From: Fulvivirga marina
Lineage (GTDB): Bacteria > Bacteroidota > Bacteroidia > Cytophagales > Cyclobacteriaceae
Direction: 5' to 3'
Length of the DNA stretch: 64,000 bases
Assembly: GCF_016775155.1 (NCBI RefSeq)
Contig: NZ_JAEUGD010000066.1
Location: 1,028,833-1,092,832 of the forward strand
Shown here piece by piece: positions 38,201 to 44,384 of this stretch. Numbering within the stretch: the stretch's first letter is position 1; each line of letters starts with the position of its first letter. The position numbers and the translations under genes are program-made. The notes beneath the pieces were generated by a model that was not told the origin of the DNA, ran no database searches, and was given only the letters and a program-made list of their open reading frames with translations.

Positions 38201-38931
38201 TTTCCACCACCTTCAGAATCTTCGTTATGAGAAGAATAAGTCACAAGCTGCCCCGGATTTGTTACAGGACATACAGATAATCCTATTTGAACTCTCCATA
38301 CAGATTCATACGAACATACAGGATCATTATCCGGATAAGTAAATGTATTTGTAGAGGCATCTCCAGTAATAAAGAAGTCGGTAGCCGCGCTACCACTTGA
38401 GTTCGATTCAAATGGTACTATAAAAGTGTCAGCACCTGCCGCCCCAGCTCCCCAGAAAGCTCTTATACGTAAATTTGAAACATTCCAATTACTAGAGTTT
38501 CTTGCTCCTGGAGATACACTAAAAACCATTTTCGTTATAGGGTCTACCGGTGCACACGCAGGCGTTGGTGTAAATACACCGTCCCAAACAAAATCATCAC
38601 ATGAAATAACTTTATTATTCTGCGAAACAATAGTTACCCCATTATACTCAACAGTAATAGTACTTGTTCCCGCTGGAATTACGGAAGCTAACAATAAAGT
38701 AGCAACATTTCCAGACACTACAACATTACTCACTGCGATCGCACCCCCATCTACAATATAATCTGCTGGATCATTTGAAAAACCTACGCCACTAAATGTC
38801 ACTGCTATTTGTGTTTGAGCTGGAGTTTCATGAAGAGCCGAAACTGGAGTTTGCCCAACCCCCTCAAATACCACAAAAAAAAGAAAAATAAATAGGAATA
38901 AATTACTGGTAAGTTTATAGGCAACTTTCAT
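23284..38931 (-). CDS. Giant repetitive surface protein (SprB-like) with type IX type B C-terminal domain
   Basis: 5215 aa from the ATG at 38931; a GTG at 38979 would put 16 polar residues before the signal peptide and is rejected. Layout: signal peptide (ends EGVGQ); about 1900 aa of diverse PKD/Ig-like domains, interrupted at ~1160-1320 by a jelly-roll-like insert (FYEDFESAANG...RFDNIVVRD); 18 tandem 104-aa repeats (1968-3839); seven diverged repeats of 92-108 aa to ~4557; PKD domains (YLWDFGDGTTADG near 5060); and the sorting domain from ~5115 (IPNAFTPNPDG, MLIFDRWGNLIFES, GWDGYDKND). No frameshift is seen. SprB of F. johnsoniae, a mobile gliding adhesin, is of similar size and layout; direct homology of the repeats is not claimed. 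Confidence 0.93.
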   Translation of the reverse strand: MKVAYKLTSNLFLFIFLFFVVFEGVGQTPVSALHETPAQTQIAVTFSGVGFSNDPADYIVDGGAIAVSNVVVSGNVATLLLASVIPAGTSTITVEYNGVTIVSQNNKVISCDDFVWDGVFTPTPACAPVDPITKMVFSVSPGARNSSNWNVSNLRIRAFWGAGAAGADTFIVPFESNSSGSAATDFFITGDASTNTFTYPDNDPVCSYESVWRVQIGLSVCPVTNPGQLVTYSSHNEDSEGGGNLDLEPTVANSDLVCLNDEVNMSFSDVSTLNCIADPDQPNVVQRHVRVRYGDPSRPDADRIPNIYVGGVQVTDDNGTLVGVNGGNLGNVNVEGYIPVGTNALGTSDSYGVVAFPTPVVQLPAGVLEQITSITTVAGQLNRNVGQQFHVIIEYWNICNEYDLFGDQVNNNSVSTFDFIEIIDIPPLPNPVDGEICQGDGLGGVNFGINGAVGTVTAVNWFDDDPNTGGNPVTNPNGTNSTFFPASSFPGGLNTNVPGEYSMWATYVIGATNSCESDPVESVITVREDLNQPDAITGSSVVCNGTNDVTFSLPSPAGSTTFGGAAEYEWSTTGGGGVNLDATTGQTITADFNIGGSFTPSTTRTVRVRRKYSAAPDCYSSYRNFTVTIYNNTLGGMVNSDDIICEGESTGILTLTGHRGDIIRWERQVNGGGFVDIGNPGSTTFQETLGAEGTYDYRAIVENGVCSTEASADATIIVNPVPAKPTITEVGAGTDICADGSQVILQSDNVDGDADEYAWFRDPDLVNPVQQGSSNQLVLDAVNESGDYYVQTIGIDPSNCESQLSDPISVVINPLPTATVTGGGSVCAGNPAPPAVVTLTGTGPYNITYTRDGVPTTANGITSPYTIPGSTSVVDGVDDTYEVTSVTDLGTSINCTVNTPSANITGSAVIAVSAIAPPAIESVTVETAVCDDGAGTDAPDIIIDLSPDDNTQQYDITYTINGGTSIVLTNQPVDASGVFRIQPDYTVDLGGTPGTYSYEITSIVNVTSSCTATGLPSGPHDVIINPRPAAPTNPLGAIACSTDLTGATLSVDAPPAGNVIHWYQDASLTVDADPAFGVVSGGQGELFTPSSTATATFYAVVESNTTPTNCQSVNSVAVIHTQDLAPSSADADADDDLTLLETCTDQITLGAVAADNGGSGIWTYSGLLFYEDFESAANGTTEDNDLFGWSRNTNLLSLDADTHFEVRNNYFEARDLDGIDVDWVSNDIDISAVTNIDISIDVAESGVHEGTDHIEVYYQIDANPVQLIASVNNNFSAPDGTFVNLSGSFVSGGGSMLKIIVRVQNSANDEFLRFDNIVVRDQSADALSFSDISDENAVVSGLSVGTTTLTWNVSSDLGICNPTSQIVDVIRNPLPVANDPLPELCEELPQSSNIVTGVDLTVYNDQITGIVGSTGRTVQFFTDPPPVNLIIDPTDVDVSQGTIIYTRVTDDNTSANTSCTQDGTITFTVHSLPDAVDQGAANLETVFCEETVGSGDKDDIDLTTLNDNVTNGASDRTVEWFADPGVAVAIPSDLTGFEIISPADEDVDNVQNGDIFYAVVTDNNTLCQDIATVEFTINPRPVDNSIITPDNTTPASYTICKSSNIQIFQVDDALNAGSTYSWSVPTGAGEFVQVGGSNDFFVLLRFPNEVLAPGLPVTVTETTADGCVGNTNTIMVIVDDAPAKPIIAGDSEVCTGQQNVTYSITLPTGGSTYTWNVPGTLGSIVSGQGTDEIVVNIGTASGNITVTETSSAGCTSPAADPFGVTVNPRPVMTSSNAEEICSGGSVNSVLTFTSDIPGSTFAWEVISKTGPIGGASVGQTGTGNIAQVLTNTSGAVGSVTYEVTPTSPDNCDGNTQVVVITVNPEPVGQNDLELYCSDVPLNYDIQVDNINALGNSLTSTFTYTVASSDPGNVPTGPNRTVASGNPINDTYTNTGAANVDITYSITPFEIMSGSNCTGSGFDVVFRIRPEPVIDPALSTLTVCSDEILNLTLATNGTSIVADRYDISLVSQDVNLIGLPTTGTNLSATALLNDNFENTSNTNGTIIYRVVPKSPVANGDCSGDAFDITVTVAPEPVMDPTLSTLRLCSDETLNITLATNGTSITADRYDITLISQSANLTGTPTVGTDLTANALSGDSYENVSNTSGNIVYRVVPKSAVVNGDCSGDAFDITVTVDPESVMDPALASSVICSGESLNLTLATNGSSVAADRFDITLISQDANLIGTPTSGTDLAANSLVNDSFENTSNTSGDVIYRIVPKSAVASGDCSGDAFDITVTVDPEPVIDPALANWEVCSDEILNLTLATNGSSVAADRYDIILVSQSPNVTGTPTTGVDLTPTALVNDNFINVSATGGDVVYRVTPKSAVADGNCIGETFDITVTIHPEPVIDPALSNFTVCSDDLLNITLTTNGSSVSADRYDISLISQDPNLTGTPTVGVDLADNALVNDRYENVSGSSGNVIYQVIPKSAAADGDCFGDAFTIAVTVDPEPVIDPALAIQTICSGDVLGVTLATNGTSIGADRYDIVLISQDANVSGTPTSGVNQNASALINDTFENISGSSGNVVYRITPKSTVADGNCAGDPFDVTVIVNPEPVMDPSLATLTICSEDLLGINLTTNGTSIGADRFDIDLISQDANLTGVPTTGVDLAANAISNDLFENVSNTSGEVAYRITPKSSVADGDCIGDPFVITVTVDPEPVMDPSLASLTVCSDEILNLTLASNGTSVAADRFDIGLVSQDAFITGTPSTGSDRLANALVNDSFENLTNAAGTVIYRITPKSSAVDGDCIGNSFDITVTIQPEPSLDPALANTIICSDEPLGVVLTTAAASIGADRYDVSLVSQDANLTGTATTGSDLPANTLAGDSYENISNISGDVVYRVTPKSSAADGNCTGDPFDITITINPEPVVDPALASLTVCSDEVLNLTLVTNGTSIGADRYDIAVISQDANLTGTPTSGVDLSDNAIINDSYQNVSNLPGNIIYRVTPKSAVADGDCVGNSFNITVTVNPEPVMNPALSTTTVCSDESLNLTLNTNGISIGADRYDVVLISQDANLTGTPTTGSDLLANALINDSFENVSSTSGNVVYSVTPKSSIANGDCTGDDFIITVTVDPEPVMDPALASLTLCSDESLNLTLTTNGTSVGADRFNITLVSQDADLTGTATVGVDLAASALVADSFENLTNTPLDVVYEVTPKSAAADGDCTGDPFNITVTVQPEPVIDPSLSTLTVCSDEILSLTLFTTATGLGADRYDIALISQDPNVSGTPTTGVDLAANALINDSFENISAVPGAVVYEIIPKGSAVNGDCTGDPFNITVTVNPEPVVDPALATLDVCSDEPLNMILTTNGASIGADRYNVVLVSQGANISGIATTGTDLASSALINDNFENVSSTTGDVVYEVTPISAAADGDCIGDPFVVTVTVHPEPVIDPALATTTVCSDETLNIILATNGTSIAADRYDISLISQDAYITGTATVGVDLAANALVGDSFENLTNSSGTIVYQITPKSSVADGDCIGDPFTITITVNPEPVMDPALANITVCSDELLSFNLGTSATSIAANRYDVVLVSQDVNVTGTPTVGLDLNAAALFNDSFENLSNTSGDVVYSVTPKSAVANGDCIGNPFTIAVTISPEPVVDPALATLDVCSDEPLNMTLITNGTSISADRYDVALVSQSGNLTGGPTTGSDLAANALANDTYENVSGSDGLVVYRITPKSAAVDGDCIGDPFDITVTVHPEPVMDPTLATANVCSSEITGVVFNTNGVSVGAASYDVSIITQNAALSGTPTVGSGLAANAIENDVFTNVTSTPLTVVYRITPRSGAADGDCIGDPFDIAVTVDPEPVLNAGLDNSGCSDDITNITLSTNGLSVAANTYRLEGVNIPVVAGFSAGVGNAVVGSSGNLNLIRNDTYTNTSSTAVTVTYQIRPISVGSLACEGAIETIDYEVLPEPVLDLSLSPAPVCSDVAFGYTLNTVVSSVSATSYHIISVTANPNLTPVVVTTGNGLSANALAGDMFTNVTSSPLTVVYRVIPVSGDNCEGDPEDITFTVNPAPEMVDLDAMVCSDEASGIVLATTAVSVGAATYDIMDVRVAAGLTANAANASVGVTADVNEIAGDIFTNNTNGPLTVEYDVVPISAATCRGAETPPATIVLTVEPNIIADDPADENLCSGETTAITLTSPTNPSSGDVTFNYSAVASGAVTGFIPALNNLPENFVIAHTLVNNDNTPQTVTYTITPVASAANEGAGCKGASETVVVTVEPRPVMNVSSTVQTVCEGDATSIELTTPTTPSSGSVFFRLDNVVANGGVTGTSVIGDTFNSGDFLTDVLSNPSNSPQQVIYTFTPVTSASLGNGGACEGASVDVTITVNPEPNVVASQATVDLCSGDILNVSFSEPQGVSNTLFKWTVADNPQVTGESDGFGNLLFQVLFNNSNTTQTLIYTVTPESNGCEGPSSTVTVNIAPTPNINLASNFIFVCEGDPGNPLSIELDGDVAGTTFFWTATSSNADLSGYSAGSGTNGDFIDQVIYNNGIAPGTVTYTIRPVGSTGCEGTPQTVIASVGPRITGQFLSSDIVKCNDTNPTFLTMQFTGIPPFEVEYSDGTSNTLLTGIPNFHVLQVNPTVTTTYSIVSVTDANGCSALPANQTGTQSVTVTVSEVDATFQVVGDDTGCSPLKVTFSYDQVLDVTYTWSWFDGSPDSTYTATGTVTGQTVEHVFENQSTGTNFNVDVRLTAQLPPAQGSCIDIHSESITVFSTIRPNVIANGPTTICSGGNVSFSNFTLGASTHKWFYRRQGVNEEIDVRATSAGVNYDLFNTSSQNPLVYEVVYQGGNGNCSIEEVIPVTVYREVTPLFTVNNVTEFVGGSATLDLSNASNPLDDADFSYNWSFGTDASPATFTGLTPPTVTYTSPGPKTVTLTITNPDATAAGLNCDLSYTEIINIILPPIIADFEVEPVSGCMPLEVAVIENNSTGDAYSWEVINQLGNTILTSQEANPTFVLVTPGLYDIVLTTSNSITGQTAIATQSGIEVYQMPVASFDLRPDLVYLPDQPLRTFNYSDGANRYLWDFGDGTTADGFEPEHLYTYEGVFTVTLEASMDHGNGVVCATTGTKEIVVQEGGATRIPNAFTPNPDGPSGDGRIVNEVDNDIFLPITQGVEEFQMLIFDRWGNLIFESNDQTVGWDGYDKNDNLLPAGVYVYKITLRLSNGDRTTRIGDLTLIR
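27415..33030 (-). repeat. 18 tandem 312-bp (104-aa) repeats inside the giant surface protein gene
   Basis: Each unit begins xPEPVxDPALA and contains CSDExLNLTL, TNGTSxxADRYD, a QDANLTGTPTTGVDLAANAL-like stretch, NDSFEN, VVYRxTPKSA, ADGDCxGDPFDITVTV. All 18 units have exactly 104 residues: unit 1 starts at 33030 and unit 18 ends at 27415, which is 18 x 312 bases. Every unit has two Cys (in CSDE and GDC/GNC), suggesting one disulfide per domain. Diverged copies continue on both sides. They resemble PKD-like domains of Bacteroidota surface proteins. Confidence 0.95.
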
Positions 38932-39182
38932 TAAATGTGGTTGGTTAGATTCTCCGTAATTACAGCTTAAAATAAGCACATATCCACTAATATTTATATA
39001 TCGAGGGGGGATATTATGAATACAGCTTATTTAAATAATGAATACAATATTAGTTTTTCTTGTAACCACCTCAAATTAGATTTTTCTAATTTTTGCGAAA
39101 AACAAAATCCAGGCATATACTCTCCTTATTTTATTACAATATAAAATTTTATATTTCTGCTACCGGTTTCAGGTTATTCGTG
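38932..39182. other. Divergent intergenic region between the giant surface protein and pyrG
   Basis: Holds the upstream region of the giant gene (no clear TAnnTTTG found for it). A plus-strand frame at 39016-39144 (42 codons, MNTAYLNNEYNISF...) is preceded by the purine run GAGGGGGG, which could act as a ribosome binding site. No family is recognised and I would not call it a gene without expression data. Confidence 0.3.
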
Positions 39183-39190
39183 TACCTTTG
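39183..39190 (+). promoter_or_regulatory. -7 promoter element of pyrG
   Basis: TACCTTTG matches TAnnTTTG, 43 bases before the pyrG ATG. With the spacing seen at the SRP RNA gene, transcription would start near 39195. Confidence 0.55.
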
Positions 39191-39233
39191 CACCCCATAA
39201 GTTCTAAAGCAAATTATTCTACTAAATCAACTT

Positions 39234-40862
39234 ATGGCTACGGCAAAGTATATTTTTGTTACCGGCGGGGTAACCTCTTCTCTTGGTAAAGGAATCATCT
39301 CAGCTTCTTTGGGCAAACTGCTTCAGGCTAGAGGGTTCAAAGTTACCATACAAAAATTTGATCCTTATATAAACATTGATCCGGGTACACTTAACCCATA
39401 TGAGCATGGCGAATGTTATGTAACTGACGATGGGGCTGAAACGGATCTGGATCTAGGTCACTATGAAAGGTTTCTTAACACTCCAACTTCACAGGCTAAT
39501 AATGTTACGACAGGGCGGATATATAATAATGTAATCACTAAGGAACGAAAGGGTGAATACCTGGGAAAAACTGTCCAGGTTGTGCCTCACATAACTGACG
39601 AAATAAAAAGGAATATTTTCCAGCTTGGTGAAAGTGGGGAATACGATTTTGTAATTACAGAAATTGGTGGTTGTGTTGGTGATATTGAATCCCTTCCTTT
39701 TATTGAAGCAGTCAGACAGGTAAAGTGGGATGTAGGTGTAAATAATTTTCTTGTTATTCACCTTACACTTATCCCTTACTTAAGTGCTGCAAAAGAATTA
39801 AAAACAAAACCTACACAGCACTCTGTTAAACAACTTTTGGAAGCAGGTATCCAGCCAGATATTCTGGTCTGCAGGTCAGAAAGACACCTTCCCCCGGAAA
39901 TAAGAAAGAAACTGGCCTTGTTTTGCAACGTGCACATCAACTCCGTTATTGAAGCCCTGGATGCTGATACTATTTATGATGTTCCTATCCTTATGCGTAA
40001 GGAAAAACTGGCTGAACGCGTACTGGCCAAACTAAAAATACCAAACAAAAATGAGCCGAACCTTGATCAGTGGAAAGTCTTTTTGGGTAAGTTAAAAAAC
40101 CCAACTGATGAAGTAAGTATAGGACTGGTAGGTAAATATGTCGAGTTGCCAGATGCATATAAATCAATTGTGGAAGCTTTTACTCATGCCGGTGCAGTTA
40201 ATGAGTGTAAAGTAAATATAGAGTGGATTTCTTCTGAGACCATTACCAACGAGAATAGTGCATCTGTCTTGGGCAAGTATGATGGTGTACTTGTTGCGCC
40301 TGGCTTTGGCGAGCGAGGTGTTGAAGGAAAAATCGAAGCCGTCAAGTTTCTAAGGGAGAGCAAAATTCCTTTTTTTGGTATTTGTCTGGGTATGCAGTGC
40401 GCGGTTATTGAATTCGCAAGAAACGTATTGAAGCTCAAAGACGCATCATCTACCGAACTTAACGAAAAAGCCAAACATCCCGTTATAGACCTAATGGAGG
40501 AGCAAAAGAAAGTTACTAACAAAGGTGGAACGATGAGACTAGGTGCTTACCCTTGTGATTTAAAAAAAGGAAGTAAAACCAACTCTATCTACGGAAAAAC
40601 AAAAATAAGCGAACGCCATAGACACAGGTATGAGTTTAACAACAAGTATCTTGAACAAATGGAAAAAGCGGGACTAATGGCCACAGGTATCAACCCTGAC
40701 ACAGGACTGGTTGAAGTAGTTGAACTCAAGGACCACCCATGGTTCATTGGTACGCAATACCACCCTGAGCTTAAAAGTACAGTTTTAAATCCTCATCCTC
40801 TATTTGTTAAATTTGTAGAGGCTGCTCAGAATCACAAAAAAGAGAATAACTCAAAGCGTTAA
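39234..40862 (+). CDS. pyrG: CTP synthase
   Basis: 542 aa; makes CTP from UTP, ATP and glutamine. The synthetase domain begins [17 protein letters not shown] (P-loop) and includes [17 protein letters not shown]; the C-terminal glutamine amidotransferase domain has the nucleophile in [10 protein letters not shown] and the catalytic His/Glu in QYHPELKS. Full length and normal. It is followed after 18 bases by yidC. Confidence 0.98.
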   Translation: MATAKYIFVTGGVTSSLGKGIISASLGKLLQARGFKVTIQKFDPYINIDPGTLNPYEHGECYVTDDGAETDLDLGHYERFLNTPTSQANNVTTGRIYNNVITKERKGEYLGKTVQVVPHITDEIKRNIFQLGESGEYDFVITEIGGCVGDIESLPFIEAVRQVKWDVGVNNFLVIHLTLIPYLSAAKELKTKPTQHSVKQLLEAGIQPDILVCRSERHLPPEIRKKLALFCNVHINSVIEALDADTIYDVPILMRKEKLAERVLAKLKIPNKNEPNLDQWKVFLGKLKNPTDEVSIGLVGKYVELPDAYKSIVEAFTHAGAVNECKVNIEWISSETITNENSASVLGKYDGVLVAPGFGERGVEGKIEAVKFLRESKIPFFGICLGMQCAVIEFARNVLKLKDASSTELNEKAKHPVIDLMEEQKKVTNKGGTMRLGAYPCDLKKGSKTNSIYGKTKISERHRHRYEFNNKYLEQMEKAGLMATGINPDTGLVEVVELKDHPWFIGTQYHPELKSTVLNPHPLFVKFVEAAQNHKKENNSKR

Positions 40863-40880
40863 TTATTAGTAATCAAGACA

Positions 40881-42698
40881 ATGGATAGAAACCAAGCAAC
40901 AGGTTTAATTTTAATAGCGGTTATGATATTGCTATATTTTTATTTCTTCTCACCAGAACCTATGCCGGTAGAAGAAAAAACTCCGACAACAGAGTTTGTC
41001 GAAGAAGGTAAAAATATAGAATCATCCGACAGTTTAGTAGTAGAAACAGAAACAGCTACAGTAAATGATTCCATCCAGAATTTGCTTAACCAGCAGAAGT
41101 ATGGTGTTTTTGCCAATGGTGCAACAGGAACTGCAGCGGAAAATGTTCTTGAAAACGATCTGCTCAAAGTCACCCTAACCAATCAGGGTGGTAAGATCAA
41201 TAATGTTGAGCTTAAAAAATTCACAACCTATACCAATGAGCCGGTTGTATTAATCAATGAAGAAAGGAATAAATTTGCCCTCCTTCTCAATTCATTAGGT
41301 AAACAAATAGATCTTAATAAGCTTTATTATTCTGCTACCTCTCAATCTGTTGGAGATACTTCAGTACTCACTTACACGCTGAATATTGGACCGGGACAAA
41401 ATGTAAAACACATTTATAAATTATCTCAGGGAAGCTACCAGCTGAACTATAAGCTTGAGCTTAATGGACTTGAGCAGTATATATCTCAGGAGAGCGTAAG
41501 CTACCAATGGTATGACCATATCAAAACCCAGGAAAAGGATGTGGAAATGAGTCGCAGAAACTCCACCATTAATTACTACACTCTTGGAGAGGATTTTGAT
41601 GGATTAACAGAAGGTAGTAATAGTACAGAAGAAGAAGTAGTTGAGGAGAGTCTGAAATGGATAGCAATTAAACAACGTTTTTTTGTAGCAGGTATAATTG
41701 CTAAACAAAGTTTCGAAAAAGGCAAATTTATAACTTCTATTGATGCGGAAGATCCTTCTACTGTAAAATATGCAAAAGTTAACCTAAGCCTACCTGCTGA
41801 GGATATCAAGTCAGGAAAAGCGGCTTATACTTACTACTTCGGACCAAATGACTATCATATCCTGGGAGATGTAGCTGAAGAATTTGAAAGCAACCTACAC
41901 CTTGGCTGGCCGCCAATGAAATGGATCAACAGGTTTGTAATTATTCCACTGTTTGACCTCCTTGGAGGCTTTATCAGCAATTACGGTTTAATTATCATTA
42001 TCATGGTACTGATGATCAAGTTGGTGCTTTCCCCTCTTTCGTATAAGTCATACCTGTCTATGGCTAAAATGAAAGTATTGAAGCCAGAGCTTGATGAAAT
42101 AAAAGAAAAACATGGCGATGATATGACAAAAGCTCAGCAGGAGCAGATGAAACTTTATCAAAAAGTGGGCGTAAGCCCCGTAAGCGGCTGTATACCTATG
42201 GTCCTCCAAATGCCAATCCTTTTTGCCATGTTCTACTTCTTCCCTCAGTCTATTGAGTTAAGAGGCAAGAGTTTTTTATGGGCAGAAGATCTATCCACAT
42301 ATGATTCGATTTTGCATTTACCATTCAACATTCCGTTTTATGGAGACCATGTCAGTCTGTTTGTATTGCTAATGACAATGTCAACCATTCTTTATACATG
42401 GTCTAACCAACAGGTGAGCACGGTACAGGGTCCCATGAAAACATTCTCTTATCTTATGCCGGTAATATTTATGTTTGTTCTAAATTCTTACCCGGCTGCA
42501 CTTAGTTTCTACTACTTTGTTTCTAACATTGTAACCTTTGGGCAACAAGCTTTGATTAGAAAATTTGTTGATGAAGAAAAAATCAAAGTTATTCTTGAAG
42601 AGAATAGAAAAAAGAATGTGAATAAGAAAAAATCAAAATTTCAGCAAAGACTTGAAGAGGCTATGAAAGCCAGTAATCAGGGAAAAACAAAAAAATAA
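40881..42698 (+). CDS. yidC: Membrane protein insertase YidC
   Basis: 605 aa. N-terminal membrane segment (LILIAVMILLYFYFF), a large periplasmic beta domain (about 60-345), then the conserved insertase core with five further membrane segments, including LVLSPLSYKSYLSMAKMK, a cytoplasmic coiled hairpin (LDEIKEKHGDDMTKAQQEQ) and GVSPVSGCIPMVLQMPILFA. It inserts inner-membrane proteins with or without SecYEG. The Lys-rich tail is usual. The long N-terminal form is typical of Gram-negative bacteria. Confidence 0.97.
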   Translation: MDRNQATGLILIAVMILLYFYFFSPEPMPVEEKTPTTEFVEEGKNIESSDSLVVETETATVNDSIQNLLNQQKYGVFANGATGTAAENVLENDLLKVTLTNQGGKINNVELKKFTTYTNEPVVLINEERNKFALLLNSLGKQIDLNKLYYSATSQSVGDTSVLTYTLNIGPGQNVKHIYKLSQGSYQLNYKLELNGLEQYISQESVSYQWYDHIKTQEKDVEMSRRNSTINYYTLGEDFDGLTEGSNSTEEEVVEESLKWIAIKQRFFVAGIIAKQSFEKGKFITSIDAEDPSTVKYAKVNLSLPAEDIKSGKAAYTYYFGPNDYHILGDVAEEFESNLHLGWPPMKWINRFVIIPLFDLLGGFISNYGLIIIIMVLMIKLVLSPLSYKSYLSMAKMKVLKPELDEIKEKHGDDMTKAQQEQMKLYQKVGVSPVSGCIPMVLQMPILFAMFYFFPQSIELRGKSFLWAEDLSTYDSILHLPFNIPFYGDHVSLFVLLMTMSTILYTWSNQQVSTVQGPMKTFSYLMPVIFMFVLNSYPAALSFYYFVSNIVTFGQQALIRKFVDEEKIKVILEENRKKNVNKKKSKFQQRLEEAMKASNQGKTKK

Positions 42699-42719
42699 TT
42701 TAGCTTAAAAAATAATTCT

Positions 42720-42807
42720 GAGGCTGTCCTCGAAGTCCAATTGACCTTTAAAACCGCTATGATTAGGGTGTTAAAGGTTATTATAAGACTCAGGAGACAG
42801 CCTCTTT
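42720..42807 (+). terminator. Long nested hairpin after yidC
   Basis: Outer arms GAGGCTGTC / GACAGCCTC (9 bp) enclose an inner stem ACCTTTAA / TTAAAGGT (8 bp plus AACC/GGTG extension), so about 88 bases fold into one imperfect stem, followed by CTTT. It probably terminates yidC transcription. The inner part is larger than a usual terminator loop and may be a small inserted palindrome. Confidence 0.5.
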
Positions 42808-42861
42808 CCATTTTCATCAAATAGTGTCTTCACATTAACTTACATAATTCAATTAAACTTA

Positions 42862-42869
42862 TATCTTTG
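42862..42869 (+). promoter_or_regulatory. -7 promoter element of the UPF0173 hydrolase gene
   Basis: TATCTTTG matches TAnnTTTG, 37 bases before the ATG at 42907. No clear -33 box. Confidence 0.45.
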
Positions 42870-42906
42870 TATCCCTGATTTCTTAATCCAAACCTCACAA
42901 TTAAAT

Positions 42907-43587
42907 ATGGAAGTTACTTACTTTGGACATTCATGTTTTCTAGTTACAACAGCAGGAAAGCAGCTTCTTTTCGATCCTTTTATAACACCCAATGAATTGG
43001 CCAAGGATATAAACATCGGTGAGATTAAAGCAGATTACATTATCCTTTCTCACGGACATCAGGATCACATTGCTGACGTAGAAAATATTTATAAAAACAA
43101 CCAACCGCAGATCATTTCAACTTTTGAAGTTGTATCATGGTTTGCCAATAAAGGCCTGAAAAATGGACACTCAATGAATCATGGAGGTAGCTGGGATTTT
43201 GATTTTGGCACCTTGAAAATGGTTAATGCCGTTCATTCCAGCAGTATGCCAGATGGCAGCTACGGAGGAAACCCAGCTGGTTTCGTCATTAAAAGCCAGA
43301 ATAAAGCATTTTATTATGCCGGTGATACTGCACTTCATTATGATATGAAACTTATTGAGGATGAGTTCAATATAGACTTTGCTTTTTTGCCAATTGGAAG
43401 TAATTTTACAATGGGTATAGAAGACGCAAATAAAGCTGCCGACTTTGTAGGAACAAAAAAAGTAATCGGTATGCACTATGATACTTTTCCCCTCATAAAA
43501 ATAAACCACGGAGAAGCGGTGTCGGCTTTTCAAGATCATGGTAAGGAGTTGGTATTGATGGGTATAGGAGAAACTATTAATTTATAA
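42907..43587 (+). CDS. Metal-dependent hydrolase, UPF0173 / UlaG-like metallo-beta-lactamase fold
   Basis: 226 aa. [23 protein letters not shown] (the HxHxDH zinc motif), YYAGDTALH and a C-terminal GMHYDTFP are the family blocks, and all expected metal ligands are present. Family members are mostly uncharacterised, so no substrate is named. It starts the run that continues with parA 7 bases downstream. Confidence 0.9.
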   Translation: MEVTYFGHSCFLVTTAGKQLLFDPFITPNELAKDINIGEIKADYIILSHGHQDHIADVENIYKNNQPQIISTFEVVSWFANKGLKNGHSMNHGGSWDFDFGTLKMVNAVHSSSMPDGSYGGNPAGFVIKSQNKAFYYAGDTALHYDMKLIEDEFNIDFAFLPIGSNFTMGIEDANKAADFVGTKKVIGMHYDTFPLIKINHGEAVSAFQDHGKELVLMGIGETINL

Positions 43588-43594
43588 TCAATCG

Positions 43595-44365
43595 ATGAGT
43601 AAAGTAATTGCCATTGCAAACCAAAAAGGTGGTGTAGGAAAAACTACATCTGCTATTAATCTTGCCGCCAGTATGGCTGCCTTAGAATATAAAACCCTGG
43701 TTATTGATGCTGACCCTCAGGCGAATTCAACATCAGGCTTGGGTTTAAACCCAAAAGAAGTAGAAGTAAGTATATATGAGTGTATGGTAGATGGCATTGA
43801 TGTTACAGAAGCCATAACAGAAACTGAAATAGAGTACCTCGATATTTTACCCTCACATATCGACCTTGTTGGCGCTGAAGTAGAGATGGTAAATATCGAG
43901 CGTAGGGAAGAAAGGATGAATGACGCCCTAAAACAGGTGAAGAAAGTTTATGATTTTATTATCATTGACTGTTCTCCTTCATTGGGTTTAATCACCATTA
44001 ATGCCCTCACAGCTGCTGATTCTGTTATAATACCTGTTCAATGCGAGTACTTTGCACTTGAGGGACTTGGGAAATTGCTGAATACGATCAAGATTATTCA
44101 GACAAGGTTGAACCCCGAATTGGAGATAGAGGGTATTCTTCTAACTATGTATGATGTAAGGCTAAGGTTATCAAATCAGGTTGTGGAAGAAGTAAAAACC
44201 CACTTCCAAAAGATAGTTTTTGATACAATAATACCTCGAAATATTAAGTTAAGTGAGTCACCAAGCTTTGGTGTACCCGCTATAGCACACGATGCAGAGA
44301 GTAAAGGAGCCCTGAGTTACCTGAACCTTGCAAAAGAAATAATGGAAAAAAACGGAATTTCATGA
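43595..44365 (+). CDS. parA: Chromosome partitioning ATPase ParA (Soj)
   Basis: 256 aa. Deviant Walker [13 protein letters not shown] with the signature Lys, [15 protein letters not shown] (A'), and [22 protein letters not shown] (Walker B) are intact. With ParB and parS sites it segregates the replication origin, and the pair is commonly close to oriC, though no origin, dnaA or gyrase gene is seen in this window. Confidence 0.97.
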   Translation: MSKVIAIANQKGGVGKTTSAINLAASMAALEYKTLVIDADPQANSTSGLGLNPKEVEVSIYECMVDGIDVTEAITETEIEYLDILPSHIDLVGAEVEMVNIERREERMNDALKQVKKVYDFIIIDCSPSLGLITINALTAADSVIIPVQCEYFALEGLGKLLNTIKIIQTRLNPELEIEGILLTMYDVRLRLSNQVVEEVKTHFQKIVFDTIIPRNIKLSESPSFGVPAIAHDAESKGALSYLNLAKEIMEKNGIS

Positions 44366-44384
44366 TCAATAATTAGGAGGAAGC

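Noticed and set aside
38932-38979. GTG start for the giant surface protein
   Set aside because: It would place 16 polar residues before the signal peptide; the ATG at 38931 gives a regular one.
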